Assembly: GCF_011365745.1 (NCBI RefSeq)
Contig: NZ_JAAOBY010000001.1
Span: 186,001-250,000, forward strand
Direction: 5' to 3'
DNA: 64,000 bases
Source of the DNA: Flavobacterium turcicum
GTDB lineage: Bacteria; Bacteroidota; Bacteroidia; Flavobacteriales; Flavobacteriaceae
The notes below the pieces were generated by a model. It was not told the DNA's origin, searched no databases, and worked only from the letters and a program-made list of their open reading frames with translations. The translations under genes were made by a program, and so were the position numbers. Positions 27,479-36,658 of this stretch are shown here, piece after piece (positions within the stretch are counted from its first letter, which is position 1; every line of letters starts with the position of its first letter).

Positions 27479-28627
27479 AAAATAACAGTAAATACCGTAC
27501 TGACGAACCAAAATATTTTCAGTTACAAAGGCAAAGAAAAACAATAAAGTGACTGAAAAATACAAGTAGTTTTGTTTTTGATAAGCCAGTCGCAATTTGG
27601 TGAACAAAATCATAACAAAAGCCACAAAAAGCAAAATACCACCTTTTAAAAAGTAATCTAGATATTGATTGTGAGAGTTTATGTTCTCTTTTGATAATTC
27701 CGAAAAACCATATTTGTCATAGCAAGCATTGAGTTGACTTTGAAGCGTATTAGGATTTGTTCCTAGTAAAAAAGAGTCGGTAATAGTTTGTAAACTGCAA
27801 TAATTAATGGTGTATCTAGAGGAACTAGCGAGCTTATTTTCGAACAAAAAAACAAGATCGTCCCAATACCTTTGCGAAAGCGCCACCACAACACAAAACG
27901 TGATAAAAAGCAAGGCTAGCATTTTTTTTGAAAAAGCCAATTGATTGCTTTTTATCGCATAAAAATAATACAACAAAACTCCCAATAATAGCATCGAAAA
28001 CAGCATCATTCTAGAATTAACAATGAGTAAACCTGTAACAAATACCAAGCACGAAAAACTATAAAACACGTTTTTGATGGTGGTTTTGGCAGTACTGCTA
28101 ATCCAAATATTTACAAGCATTAAAAACGCAACGCTCATCCATAAACTGAGATAAGTGCCATGAATGTGCAAATGATTCTCGATATTAAATCGAGCAAAAT
28201 ACCAATTAAAATTATGGTTGGGAATATCGATGAGGTAGAATACAATTGTATATAAACTGAGCAATCCTACGCTGCCGCAAAAACTGAGCAGTATACGTGT
28301 TTTATGATTTAAAAAGGTTTGCGATTGGTATAGAAAGCTACTGCACAACGGAATTGCAAATAACAATAAAGTGTTGGCCAGCAAACTGACGCTTTTGGAA
28401 CTGAAATACCATAAACAAACTGCTGAAAATAGTATATCTGCAGAGATAAAGGGTAAGTTAAAAGTATTTATTTTAAGAGATGCTCTCTTTATTTTGGTTA
28501 ATAAAAGAACGCTACAACCAATCATTGTTATAGATTGAAAGGCTTCCCAAAAATACAAAACGGGTGAAATAGCCAACAGGTAGAGAAGGACTACGAGTAA
28601 AAGATCATCTTTGAGCAGCGTTTTCAT
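27404..28627 (-). CDS. O-antigen ligase/Wzy_C-family membrane protein
   Basis: 407 residues with about ten to eleven membrane helices. A periplasmic loop with ENHLHIHGTYLSLWM resembles the Wzy_C/WaaL domain, where a conserved HN-xx or HxxxL pattern lies near the active site; SHNQYLDYFLKGG later in the chain fits the second conserved His loop. It is therefore the better candidate for an O-antigen ligase, with 26270-27478 as polymerase, though the roles could be reversed. It overlaps the next upstream gene by 4 nt and the polymerase-like gene by 75 nt. Confidence 0.75.
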   Translation of the reverse strand: MKTLLKDDLLLVVLLYLLAISPVLYFWEAFQSITMIGCSVLLLTKIKRASLKINTFNLPFISADILFSAVCLWYFSSKSVSLLANTLLLFAIPLCSSFLYQSQTFLNHKTRILLSFCGSVGLLSLYTIVFYLIDIPNHNFNWYFARFNIENHLHIHGTYLSLWMSVAFLMLVNIWISSTAKTTIKNVFYSFSCLVFVTGLLIVNSRMMLFSMLLLGVLLYYFYAIKSNQLAFSKKMLALLFITFCVVVALSQRYWDDLVFLFENKLASSSRYTINYCSLQTITDSFLLGTNPNTLQSQLNACYDKYGFSELSKENINSHNQYLDYFLKGGILLFVAFVMILFTKLRLAYQKQNYLYFSVTLLFFFAFVTENILVRQYGIYCYFLCDVLLLGAIVPNKSHNTNEIKES

Positions 28628-29526
28628 TTTACTATTTTTTTAAATGCATCTCGAATGCCATTTTGCAGCCAAAGAGGTAAATATTCGCGGATAAATTGAA
28701 TCAATTTTTTCTTCCATTTTAATCGAAATAAATCCCAAGTGCTAATATTTAATTCCAATGAATAAATTTCATCTTCTGCAATAAACCCTAATGAATTCCA
28801 CTTTGTAGGATCATTTTCATGCAAGTTGGTAAAAGTGGTATAATTGCTAAGATCAATTTTTTTCCAAAACTCAAAAAAAGCCAAGTTATCTGAGTCATCT
28901 CGGTGTGACCAATTGGTTATTTTGGTATAAATTTCGTCTTCGTCACGGGCCCAAGATTGGTGCAATAAAATGAATTTTGTAATTATTTTATTGGAGTGTC
29001 TTGTGGCGCGCATGTATTTGTAATCAGGCCAATTGGTAGCTACTTCAATGGTATCGAGCGAATCTTTTACGTACAGGAAACCACCCTCTACTTTTTTGAA
29101 AAGCGTGATCCATTGTACTTGAATTTCAACGGCTTGTTGCTCAGGATTATCTAAGTAGTGTTTGTTTTGTTTTAAAAAATTAGTAAAACCTTTAAAGTCT
29201 TTAAAATATTCATCACTATCAATTTGAATGTGCCAGCCACCTTTTCCCATGGCCTGTGCTAATAAATTGCGCTCTCTAGTATCGTTTTGAGCTGGCGTAT
29301 TTTCAGGGATGTAAAAGGTATCTTCGTATAAGACAATTTTGTTCGAAACATCAAATTGGCGTACCCATCCAAAAAATTCTGGAGCAATGTATAGCGGATT
29401 CCCACTCCAAGTTTTGCGTTCTCTATCTATAGCGAGCACAATCAAATCAGCCTCTTGATAAACTAAAGGAATGGATTGGTACAAATACTTAAAATCATAC
29501 GAAACTAAAAATCCAACCTTAATCAT
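28624..29526 (-). CDS. glycosyltransferase-like protein (GT2-like), polysaccharide locus
   Basis: 300 residues, soluble with a possible amphipathic C-terminus. GGWHIQIDSDEYFKDF contains a DxD-type motif expected of metal-dependent GT-A glycosyltransferases, and the N-terminal VGFLVSYDFKYL plus ADLIVLAIDRE fits a nucleotide-binding core. The acceptor and donor sugars are unknown. It starts 8 nt inside the 3' end of the flippase gene and overlaps the ligase-like gene by 4 nt, so the three form one operon. Confidence 0.7.
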   Translation of the reverse strand: MIKVGFLVSYDFKYLYQSIPLVYQEADLIVLAIDRERKTWSGNPLYIAPEFFGWVRQFDVSNKIVLYEDTFYIPENTPAQNDTRERNLLAQAMGKGGWHIQIDSDEYFKDFKGFTNFLKQNKHYLDNPEQQAVEIQVQWITLFKKVEGGFLYVKDSLDTIEVATNWPDYKYMRATRHSNKIITKFILLHQSWARDEDEIYTKITNWSHRDDSDNLAFFEFWKKIDLSNYTTFTNLHENDPTKWNSLGFIAEDEIYSLELNISTWDLFRLKWKKKLIQFIREYLPLWLQNGIRDAFKKIVK

Positions 29527-30754
29527 GTTTGAAAAAATTTAATGTGCTATTGGTCCAGGTTTTATAATTTAAGTACAGGCAAATAAAAAGTTCCGTCAAA
29601 AGTAAGGCTGCAATCATACCTTCAACATGAAAGTAATACGTAAGCGCAAAAGACAAAATCAAATTAAGCATCAAACCAATACCATAAGCACTAAAGTAAA
29701 TATTTTTTTGCTCATGCAACACTACCGACATGTAAGATGATTGATTGAGTGCGGCAATGAGTGGTAGCGGAGACAATAGCATCAAATACCAACTCGATTC
29801 TACAATATTTTGACTACTTAAAAAAGGAACAATCCAATCGGCAAAAAACCAAATAATAAGCATTCCAAAACTGTACAAAACCAAATACGATTTAAAAATA
29901 TAACGCAAATAGCGATTCAATTGGTCTAAGTTACGAGTTCCTATTTGTACAATTTTCGGGAAAACACCTTGAAATAAAACGCCAATAGTATGTTTGCAAA
30001 GCATGATTATTTTTTCGGCAACACTATAAATACCAACAATTTTTGATTCAAAAAATAATCCTAGAATAAGTGTTCCCGAGTTTAAAATGGAGCAAATACT
30101 TAAGTTGGTCAAAAACATTTTAAAACCATTTTTTAATTCAGAAATAAGGGCTGAAATAGAAGTTTGGTGGTATCGAAATTCACATTTAAAATACAAATAA
30201 AGTAGCGCTGCAATAAACTGCAGACTATCAAATAAGGCTAGTATAAAAAACACGAAAGCAACGGTTTTAAATTTGGGTAAAACCAGCATTAACGTTAAAA
30301 TTGCGCTTATTTTGAAAATAGTATTCAGGATAAAATACACGTTAATTTTATTGAGGCCAATGAAAATCCAGTGGGTATTTTGTGATCTCGAAAACAACAA
30401 GGCAAATAACGATAAACACAAAAGTAAATTGTTTTGAATGTCAGCGTAAAATTGTACGCAAACCAACAGGAGCAGCATTGATGGGATGAGCAACATTGCT
30501 TTGGTGCTTATTACAGAAGAGATATAGGTATTTAAAGCGAGTTTATCAGTACCTAATTGACCAATTTTCACAGGTCCTAAAATACTCCAAGAGTAATCAT
30601 TTATTACGGCAATATAGTTGATTAGGGAAATACAAATTGCGATTAATCCGTAGGTCGTTATTCCAAAAACACTAATATAAAAAGGAATAAGCAGCACCGG
30701 AAAAAGGAAGTTGATAAAATTGATGCCAAAACTTAAAAAGACATTTTTAATCAC
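29519..30754 (-). CDS. Wzx-type polysaccharide flippase (MATE/MOP superfamily)
   Basis: 411 residues with about twelve hydrophobic helices. The N-terminal FLSFGINFINFLFPVLLIPFY and the later EKIIMLCKHTIGVLFQGVFP are typical of polysaccharide biosynthesis flippases, which move undecaprenyl-pyrophosphate-linked repeat units across the inner membrane. It is the first gene of the minus-strand operon. The terminator of the upstream lipoprotein gene ends only about 16 nt before its start and no TAnnTTTG element is visible in between, so its promoter or a read-through mechanism is unclear. Confidence 0.85.
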   Translation of the reverse strand: MIKNVFLSFGINFINFLFPVLLIPFYISVFGITTYGLIAICISLINYIAVINDYSWSILGPVKIGQLGTDKLALNTYISSVISTKAMLLIPSMLLLLVCVQFYADIQNNLLLCLSLFALLFSRSQNTHWIFIGLNKINVYFILNTIFKISAILTLMLVLPKFKTVAFVFFILALFDSLQFIAALLYLYFKCEFRYHQTSISALISELKNGFKMFLTNLSICSILNSGTLILGLFFESKIVGIYSVAEKIIMLCKHTIGVLFQGVFPKIVQIGTRNLDQLNRYLRYIFKSYLVLYSFGMLIIWFFADWIVPFLSSQNIVESSWYLMLLSPLPLIAALNQSSYMSVVLHEQKNIYFSAYGIGLMLNLILSFALTYYFHVEGMIAALLLTELFICLYLNYKTWTNSTLNFFKHD

Positions 30755-30770
30755 AATTGTGGGTATGTAA

Positions 30771-30802
30771 AATAGAGGTTTCGCAAAAACGAAAACCTCT
30801 AT
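30771..30802 (-). terminator. intrinsic terminator of the 30832-31071 lipoprotein gene
   Basis: TAGAGGTTT and AAACCTCTA arms with CG extensions form a long stem, with T-runs on both strands. Confidence 0.75.
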
Positions 30803-30831
30803 GTTTTATTTCAATTTAATTTTAGTAGGTG

Positions 30832-31071
30832 TTATTGTTGAGCATCATCTGCGCTCCCTTGTGAGGTCCACGCACCTGATTTGTCTCCTCGCATAGTTAC
30901 CTCACCTGTTTCGGTGTCTAAGATAAATAAACAAACTTCACCGCTATCCGTGCGTTGAATTACTGACATTTGGTACCTGCCTTTTGCCTCTTTTTCTGTT
31001 TTCTCTTTAGATGGTTCTTGACAAGCAGCTAGTATTGCAATCATGGCAATACTAAAAACTATTTTCTTCAT
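30832..31071 (-). CDS. small lipoprotein, unknown function
   Basis: 79 residues. A short signal peptide ends in the lipobox AILAAC (Cys17), followed by a charged linker and a compact region with the hydrophobic segment SGEVCLFILDTETGEV. It resembles small Bacteroidetes lipoproteins seen next to surface-polysaccharide genes, but I do not recognise a family. It is followed by a terminator, so it is its own transcription unit. It is divergent from the acetyltransferase at 31292. Confidence 0.7.
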   Translation of the reverse strand: MKKIVFSIAMIAILAACQEPSKEKTEKEAKGRYQMSVIQRTDSGEVCLFILDTETGEVTMRGDKSGAWTSQGSADDAQQ

Positions 31072-31244
31072 TTTTTTTCCTTTTAAAAATCAATTCAAAT
31101 GTAATTTTTTTAAAGCACACTACAAAATTATTCGAGGGAGAGCCTTTTTGATAGTCGATTCTTAAGTGGTAAAAAGCACCAATAAACTTTCTAAACTGTC
31201 TTGATGTTTGTGCAATGATAATTCTTATAAATCCAATAAAAAAC

Positions 31245-31252
31245 TACCTTTG
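31245..31252 (+). promoter_or_regulatory. -7 promoter element of the plus-strand glycan genes
   Basis: TACCTTTG fits TAnnTTTG, about 40 nt before the acetyltransferase ATG. No properly spaced TTG is visible. Confidence 0.5.
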
Positions 31253-31291
31253 TTGAAATAGATTTTTGATCAAACAGAATACTGAAAGCCT

Positions 31292-31924
31292 ATGAAAAAA
31301 ATTGTTATGCGACTAGTAGATGCTCTTGCTTATGTTTGCAGCTTTCTAATGTCGTATTCGGTCATAAAGTACAGCAAGTATTTTAAGAACAGAATCTACG
31401 CTTTCATGGTCAAAAGAAACTTTAAAAACTGTGGTTCAAATTTTTACCTTGAAGCACCTATTTATCTCCATAATGCGCAGCACATTACCATTGGTGACGA
31501 TTTTTATTGTTTTGAACGCTTGCGACTAGAATGTTTTGAGCGCCACAATGGCTATTCTTTTCAACCCAAAATTACCATTGGAAACAATGTAAGCATCAAC
31601 TACGATTGTCATATCGCTTGTATCAACTCGATAACAATTGGTAACAATGTACTATTGGCTAGTAGGGTATTTATCACCGATCATTTTCATGGTTCGGTTG
31701 ATGCGATTTCGTTACAAACTGCGCCAAACAAACGTCCTTTGGTTAGTAAAGGTCCTGTAGTTATTGAGGATAACGTATGGATAGGCGAGGGTGTGAGTAT
31801 TATGCCAAATGTTAATATTGGTAAAAATTCTATAGTAGGTGCCAATGCTGTTGTTACCAAAAGTTTTCCAGCTAATTCAGTACTTGCGGGTAATCCTGCA
31901 GTTTGTATAAAAAGTATATCATAA
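31292..31924 (+). CDS. left-handed beta-helix (LbH) sugar O-acetyltransferase
   Basis: 210 residues. Hexapeptide repeats run from about residue 60 to the end, as in HITIGDDFYCFERL, KITIGNNVSINYDCHI, SITIGNNVLLASRV, VVIEDNVWIGEGVSI, VNIGKNSIVGANAVV. The terminal FPANSVLAGNPA is the classic WcaF/CysE-like acetyltransferase ending that closes the helix. A His in TDHFHG is a plausible catalytic base. It likely acetylates a sugar of the surface glycan. The first gene of a plus-strand run, it abuts the next gene with zero spacing. Confidence 0.87.
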   Translation: MKKIVMRLVDALAYVCSFLMSYSVIKYSKYFKNRIYAFMVKRNFKNCGSNFYLEAPIYLHNAQHITIGDDFYCFERLRLECFERHNGYSFQPKITIGNNVSINYDCHIACINSITIGNNVLLASRVFITDHFHGSVDAISLQTAPNKRPLVSKGPVVIEDNVWIGEGVSIMPNVNIGKNSIVGANAVVTKSFPANSVLAGNPAVCIKSIS

Positions 31925-32950
31925 ATGCATAACACTACTTTAGAAAGCGGTTACAGTATTGCTATTCCGGCCTATGGACGACCGGTAGAATACGAGGCGC
32001 TTTTGCAATCTATTTTAGAAATGGATTTGTTGCCAAATGAAGTAATAGTTGCCGAAGATTGCTCTAAAGAACGCAATCAAATTAGGCAAATAAGCGAGCG
32101 TTTTCAAATTCTTTTTAGTTCAAAAAAAGTGGTTTTACAGTACCATGAAAACGAACATAATTTAGGTTACGACGCCAATATTCGAAAATTGATTGGCTTG
32201 TCTCAGTTCAAATGGGTTATTTTGATTGGCAACGACGATTTATTCTTGAAAGACGGTTTAACACACATTGCCGACTTTTGCGAAAGGCATTCTGAAATTG
32301 CTATGGTTTCACGACCATTTATTCGTTTTGAAACTAGTTTGCATGAACCTATTGGCGTTTCGCATATTTTGCCAGCAGAAACGTGTATCAAACAAGGAGA
32401 CGATCCCAAGTTAATTTTTAGGTCTTGCGGCTTTGTTGGCGGACTTGTTATCAATACCGCGTGGGCAAATGAAAAAGCTACAACGCAATACGACGGCACT
32501 TTATACTATCAAATTTACCTCGCGGCCCATGCCTTTTGTACACAAGGAATTGGATATTTAGCACAGCCTTCGGTTGGTGGGCGTGCGGGTAATCCACCTT
32601 TGTTTGGTGAATCAGCCAAGGACGGAGCGCATCATATTCCAGGGGCCTATTCGGCGAAAGCCAGAGCCAAAATGTGGCGTGGCGTATTACAAATTGCTAA
32701 AGATGTAGGCACTCAGTACAATTACAATTTAGTGGATGCTTTGCGACAAGAGTTAATGGTTAGGCAAGCATTTCATATTTTTGAAATGAACGTGGGAGCA
32801 AGCAATGCTACTTTGAAAGAATTACGAGCAGAATTGACCAAATTGGATTTGTTTAGTCATTGGCTGCCTAAATCATTATTTTACCTTAATTTTATTTTTG
32901 GCAAATACGCCTATTATTTTTATTTCCTAATTCGAAAAGTAGCACAATAA
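31925..32950 (+). CDS. family 2 glycosyltransferase
   Basis: 341 residues. The N-terminal GT-A fold is clear: YSIAIPAYGRPVEYEALLQS, PNEVIVAEDCS, then WVILIGNDDLFLKDGL, where the DD motif binds the metal and nucleotide sugar. The central part, with FVGGLVINTAWAN, is less conserved. A hydrophobic stretch near the C-terminus (LNFIFGKYAYYFYFLI) may hold it at the membrane. Donor and acceptor are unknown. The start codon follows the previous stop directly. The next gene is 6 nt away, so this is an operon. Confidence 0.85.
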   Translation: MHNTTLESGYSIAIPAYGRPVEYEALLQSILEMDLLPNEVIVAEDCSKERNQIRQISERFQILFSSKKVVLQYHENEHNLGYDANIRKLIGLSQFKWVILIGNDDLFLKDGLTHIADFCERHSEIAMVSRPFIRFETSLHEPIGVSHILPAETCIKQGDDPKLIFRSCGFVGGLVINTAWANEKATTQYDGTLYYQIYLAAHAFCTQGIGYLAQPSVGGRAGNPPLFGESAKDGAHHIPGAYSAKARAKMWRGVLQIAKDVGTQYNYNLVDALRQELMVRQAFHIFEMNVGASNATLKELRAELTKLDLFSHWLPKSLFYLNFIFGKYAYYFYFLIRKVAQ

Positions 32951-32956
32951 GCCCGA

Positions 32957-34078
32957 ATGAAAAAAGCATTAATTAACGATTGGTATTATGTAAATGGTGG
33001 TGCCGAAAAAGTAATTCATTCACTCAATGCGATTTGGGATGATTTTGATCATTATGCTTTAATCGATTTTTTGAATCAGTCTGATCGAGATTTTATTTTA
33101 AATGGCAAAAGTGCTGCTACCACTTTTGTTCAAAAATTACCTACTGCAAAGTCAAATCATCGTAAATTTTTGCAATTGTTTCCAAGCGCCATGTCTCAAT
33201 TTGATTTAAGCGAGTACGATTTGGTTTTTAGTTCCTCCTCGTCAATTGCCAAAGGAGTGCGCACCAAGCCGGAGCAATTACATATTTGCTACTGTCATTC
33301 GCCTATGCGTTATGCCTGGGATTTGCAAGCGCAATATTTGCAAGATGCTGGCTTAAACAAAGGTTTAAAAGGCAAATATGCGCAATTTGTGTTGCGTAAA
33401 ATGAGACAATGGGATTTACAAAACAGCCCTCAGGTATCACATTTTATTGCTAATTCAAAGTTTGTTGCCCAACGCATTAAAAGCATTTACCAGCGTGAAG
33501 CAACTGTGATTTATCCGCCAGTAAACACCTCTTTTTTTACACTTCAAGAAACGAAAAAGGATTATTTTTTTACAGCTTCCAGAATGGTTTCTTATAAAAA
33601 AATCCAACTTATTGTCGAAGCTTTTAACGAAATTCCTCATCATCAATTGATAGTGGCAGGAACGGGACCAGAGTTGGATGCGATCCAAAAAATTGCTAAA
33701 TCTAATATTCAACTTGTGGGTTTTGTAGATCAAGAACAACTCAAGCATTTTTTACAAAATGCGAAAGCATTTGTTTTTGCTGCCGAAGAAGATTTTGGAA
33801 TTGTTCCCGTCGAGGCTCAAGCTTGTGGCACTCCTGTAATTGCTTTTGGAAAAGGAGGCGTTCTTGAAACTGTACTTCCGGAGCAAACGGGTTTGTTTTT
33901 TCACGAACAAACTGCTCAATCCATTCAAGCTGCGGTCAAACTATTTGAAACCAAAAAATTCGATTTCAAAACGATTCGGGAACACGCTGAAAAGTTCTCA
34001 AAAGAACGTTTTGAATTGGAGATAAAAAACTTTGTAAACGAAAAGTACGAACTACATCAAAAGCAGTTTGTCATTTAA
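32957..34078 (+). CDS. family 4 glycosyltransferase
   Basis: 373 residues with the GT-B fold of GT4. The N-terminal domain begins KALINDWYYVNGGAEKVIH with a nucleotide-like turn. The donor-binding C-terminal domain contains the E-x7-E motif in AAEEDFGIVPVEAQACGTPVIAFGKGG (two separated Glu) and a YFFTASRMVSYKKIQLIVEA segment. It probably adds one sugar to the growing lipid-linked glycan. It follows the GT2 gene by 6 nt. No membrane segment is seen. Confidence 0.9.
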   Translation: MKKALINDWYYVNGGAEKVIHSLNAIWDDFDHYALIDFLNQSDRDFILNGKSAATTFVQKLPTAKSNHRKFLQLFPSAMSQFDLSEYDLVFSSSSSIAKGVRTKPEQLHICYCHSPMRYAWDLQAQYLQDAGLNKGLKGKYAQFVLRKMRQWDLQNSPQVSHFIANSKFVAQRIKSIYQREATVIYPPVNTSFFTLQETKKDYFFTASRMVSYKKIQLIVEAFNEIPHHQLIVAGTGPELDAIQKIAKSNIQLVGFVDQEQLKHFLQNAKAFVFAAEEDFGIVPVEAQACGTPVIAFGKGGVLETVLPEQTGLFFHEQTAQSIQAAVKLFETKKFDFKTIREHAEKFSKERFELEIKNFVNEKYELHQKQFVI

Positions 34079-34102
34079 AAAAGTAAACCCAATAATTATA
34101 AC

Positions 34103-34110
34103 TATTTTTG
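34103..34110 (+). promoter_or_regulatory. -7 promoter element of the SDR gene
   Basis: TATTTTTG fits TAnnTTTG, 30 nt upstream of the ATG at 34141; the -33 element is not at standard spacing. Confidence 0.45.
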
Positions 34111-34140
34111 TTACCAATAAACTAGGAGTAACCATTTACT

Positions 34141-35124
34141 ATGAAAAGAATTTTAATCACCGGCGCTGCAGGATTTTTAGGTTCACACCTTTGTGACCGT
34201 TTTATTAAAGAAGGATACTTTGTAATCGGGATGGACAATCTGATTACCGGAGATTTAAAGAATATTGAACATTTGTTTCAATTGGAACATTTTGAATTTT
34301 ACCACCACGATATCACCAAGTTTGTACATATTCCTGGCGATTTAGATTATATTTTGCATTTTGCATCGCCTGCAAGTCCTATTGATTATTTAAAAATTCC
34401 AATTCAAACCTTAAAAGTTGGATCGTTGGGAACTCATAATTTGTTGGGTCTTGCTCGAGTTAAAAAAGCTAGAATCCTTATTGCATCCACCTCTGAAGTA
34501 TATGGCGATCCTTTGGTACACCCACAAACTGAAGAATATTATGGCAACGTAAATACCATAGGACCACGCGGCGTGTATGACGAAGCCAAACGTTTTCAAG
34601 AATCAATCACGATGGCGTACCACACTTTTCATGGTGTAGAAACCAGAATTGTTCGAATTTTCAATACGTACGGACCAAGAATGCGCCTCAATGACGGACG
34701 TGTTATTCCTGCTTTTATTGGTCAAGCTATTCGTGGCGAGGACTTAACTATTTTTGGCGATGGCATGCAAACCCGTTCTTTTTGCTATGTTGACGATCAG
34801 GTAGAAGGTATTTTTAGATTGTTACATTCAGATTATGCTTTGCCCGTAAATATTGGAAACCCAGATGAAATCACCATTAAAGATTTTGCCGAAGAAATCA
34901 TTAAACTAACAGGTACCAATCAAAAAGTGGTGTACCATCCCTTACCAATAAATGACCCATTACAGCGCCAGCCAGATATTACCAAAGCTAAAGAATTACT
35001 TGGTTGGGAAGCAAAAGTAGGTCGTGCCGAAGGAATGAAAATTACTTATGAGTATTTTAAATCTTTATCACCAGAGGAACTTTCTAGAGAGGAACACAAA
35101 GATTTTTCGAAATATATATTTTAA
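34141..35124 (+). CDS. UDP-glucuronate decarboxylase-type SDR (NAD-dependent epimerase/dehydratase)
   Basis: 327 residues of the extended SDR family. The NAD-binding motif is GAAGFLG (residues 8-14). The active site shows STSEVYG and Tyr146/Lys150 (YDEAK). [20 protein letters not shown] and the C-terminal [18 protein letters not shown] are the features I associate with bacterial UDP-xylose synthases (UXS), which decarboxylate UDP-glucuronate. A UDP-glucose 4-epimerase-like role is less likely given the ending. It would supply UDP-xylose or its 4-keto form to the locus. Confidence 0.82.
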   Translation: MKRILITGAAGFLGSHLCDRFIKEGYFVIGMDNLITGDLKNIEHLFQLEHFEFYHHDITKFVHIPGDLDYILHFASPASPIDYLKIPIQTLKVGSLGTHNLLGLARVKKARILIASTSEVYGDPLVHPQTEEYYGNVNTIGPRGVYDEAKRFQESITMAYHTFHGVETRIVRIFNTYGPRMRLNDGRVIPAFIGQAIRGEDLTIFGDGMQTRSFCYVDDQVEGIFRLLHSDYALPVNIGNPDEITIKDFAEEIIKLTGTNQKVVYHPLPINDPLQRQPDITKAKELLGWEAKVGRAEGMKITYEYFKSLSPEELSREEHKDFSKYIF

Positions 35125-35304
35125 GTTGATTGCAAAAGTTAACCGAGAGGTAAATTGGTACTATGAAAAGGCTAGTTTAAGTAGAGGTTAAATTATACAA
35201 AAGTTTCAATCAATCAGCCAATATACTCCTCCAGAAAAGTTATTTTAGCCCAACTTAGTAAATGGCAAGTGCGAATTGCGTACTATTTTTAATTTGAACC
35301 AACA

Positions 35305-36657
35305 GTGAAAACCAAAACAGGAAGATATTCGGGCTACATTCGTCCTTTTTCTTTTATAGTTGATATGAGCATTCTCAATATAGGTGCAATTTATCTGACT
35401 GATTTTCCTATGCATTTCATTTTGTACCCGCTCAGTATTAGTTTGAGTTGGTTTATCATTGCTGCAAGTTTGGGGTTTTATGAAGTGTACCGATATACCA
35501 AAGTAATCGCTATTCTTAATTGTGCTTTAAAACAAGTTATTTTGTTTGGTCTTTTTTGCATGGCTTTGGCCTTTTTTCATTCTGATAACTCGAGTTTTCA
35601 CAAAATAGTTGTGTACACCAGTACAACTTTTGCCCTAATCATGACGGTAAAATTGTGTATTTACTACTTTCTTAAAAAATTCAGAGTACTTTACGGAGGG
35701 AATTTCCGAAAAGTAATTTTGGTTGGAAATTCCAAAAGCGTGTCACCATTACAACATTTTTTTACCGAAAATCCGGATTACGGCTATAAACTAGAACATG
35801 TTTTTGACTTAGAAAAAGAGAAATCATTGCAATTACAAAAATGTTTTGCATTTGTACTCGAAAATAAAATTGATGAAATCTATTGCGCCATGGGCGAATT
35901 AAGTCAAAAACAAATTAATGACTTGGTGTATTTTGCGGATAATAATTTAAAAACACTCAAGTTTATTCCTAGCGAAAAACAAATCGTTTCTCGCAATTTT
36001 ACATTTGAGTATTACGATTATATTCCGGTGATTTCCTTACGCAATATTTTGCTCGATGATACACTCAATAAATTTATAAAACGCATTTTTGATATTGTAT
36101 TTTCTTTATTGGTAATCATTGGTGTTTTATCTTGGCTAAGTATTATACTAGCCATCATAATCAAATGGCAATCCAAAGGGCCATTGTTTTTTATCCAAAA
36201 GAGAAACGGTTTGAATTATAAAGAATTCAATTGCTACAAGTTCAGATCGATGGAAATTAACGATGAAGCACACATCAATCAGGTTCGAAAAAACGATGCT
36301 AGAGTAACCAGAATTGGCCGATTCATGCGCAAAACAAGTATTGATGAGTTGCCTCAATTTTTTAATGTATTGCTAGGAGACATGTCGGTTGTAGGTCCTA
36401 GGCCGCACATGGTGAGTCATACCGAAATGTATGCGCTAAAAATAGATAAGTTTATGGTGCGTCATTTTGTGAAACCAGGAATTACCGGCTTGGCGCAAAC
36501 CAAAGGTTATCGTGGCGAAGTCGAAACAGACGAAGACATCATTAACCGTGTGAAATACGACATTTTTTACATGGAAAACTGGTCTATTTTATTGGATATA
36601 AAAATCATATTTGACACTATTTACAACACCTTACGAGGTGATACAAAAGCGTACTAG
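35305..36657 (+). CDS. polyprenyl-phosphate sugar-1-phosphate transferase (WbaP/WcaJ-type initiating enzyme)
   Basis: 450 residues. About four to five N-terminal membrane helices (15-125), a CoA-binding-like Rossmann domain, then from about residue 255 the bacterial sugar transferase domain: KRIFDIVFSLLVIIGVL helix, FFIQKRNGLNYKEFNCYKFRSM, DELPQFFNVLLGDMSVVGPRP. These enzymes start glycan synthesis by moving a sugar phosphate onto undecaprenyl phosphate. The start is GTG at 35305; an in-frame stop lies 15 nt upstream, so no longer form is possible. An ATG further in would remove a membrane segment. Confidence 0.92.
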   Translation: MKTKTGRYSGYIRPFSFIVDMSILNIGAIYLTDFPMHFILYPLSISLSWFIIAASLGFYEVYRYTKVIAILNCALKQVILFGLFCMALAFFHSDNSSFHKIVVYTSTTFALIMTVKLCIYYFLKKFRVLYGGNFRKVILVGNSKSVSPLQHFFTENPDYGYKLEHVFDLEKEKSLQLQKCFAFVLENKIDEIYCAMGELSQKQINDLVYFADNNLKTLKFIPSEKQIVSRNFTFEYYDYIPVISLRNILLDDTLNKFIKRIFDIVFSLLVIIGVLSWLSIILAIIIKWQSKGPLFFIQKRNGLNYKEFNCYKFRSMEINDEAHINQVRKNDARVTRIGRFMRKTSIDELPQFFNVLLGDMSVVGPRPHMVSHTEMYALKIDKFMVRHFVKPGITGLAQTKGYRGEVETDEDIINRVKYDIFYMENWSILLDIKIIFDTIYNTLRGDTKAY

Positions 36658-36658
36658 C

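Noticed and set aside
34141-35124. dTDP-glucose 4,6-dehydratase (RfbB)
   Set aside because: The internal [17 protein letters not shown] segment and the short length with [13 protein letters not shown] ending fit UDP-glucuronate decarboxylase better, and it is not next to rfbACD.
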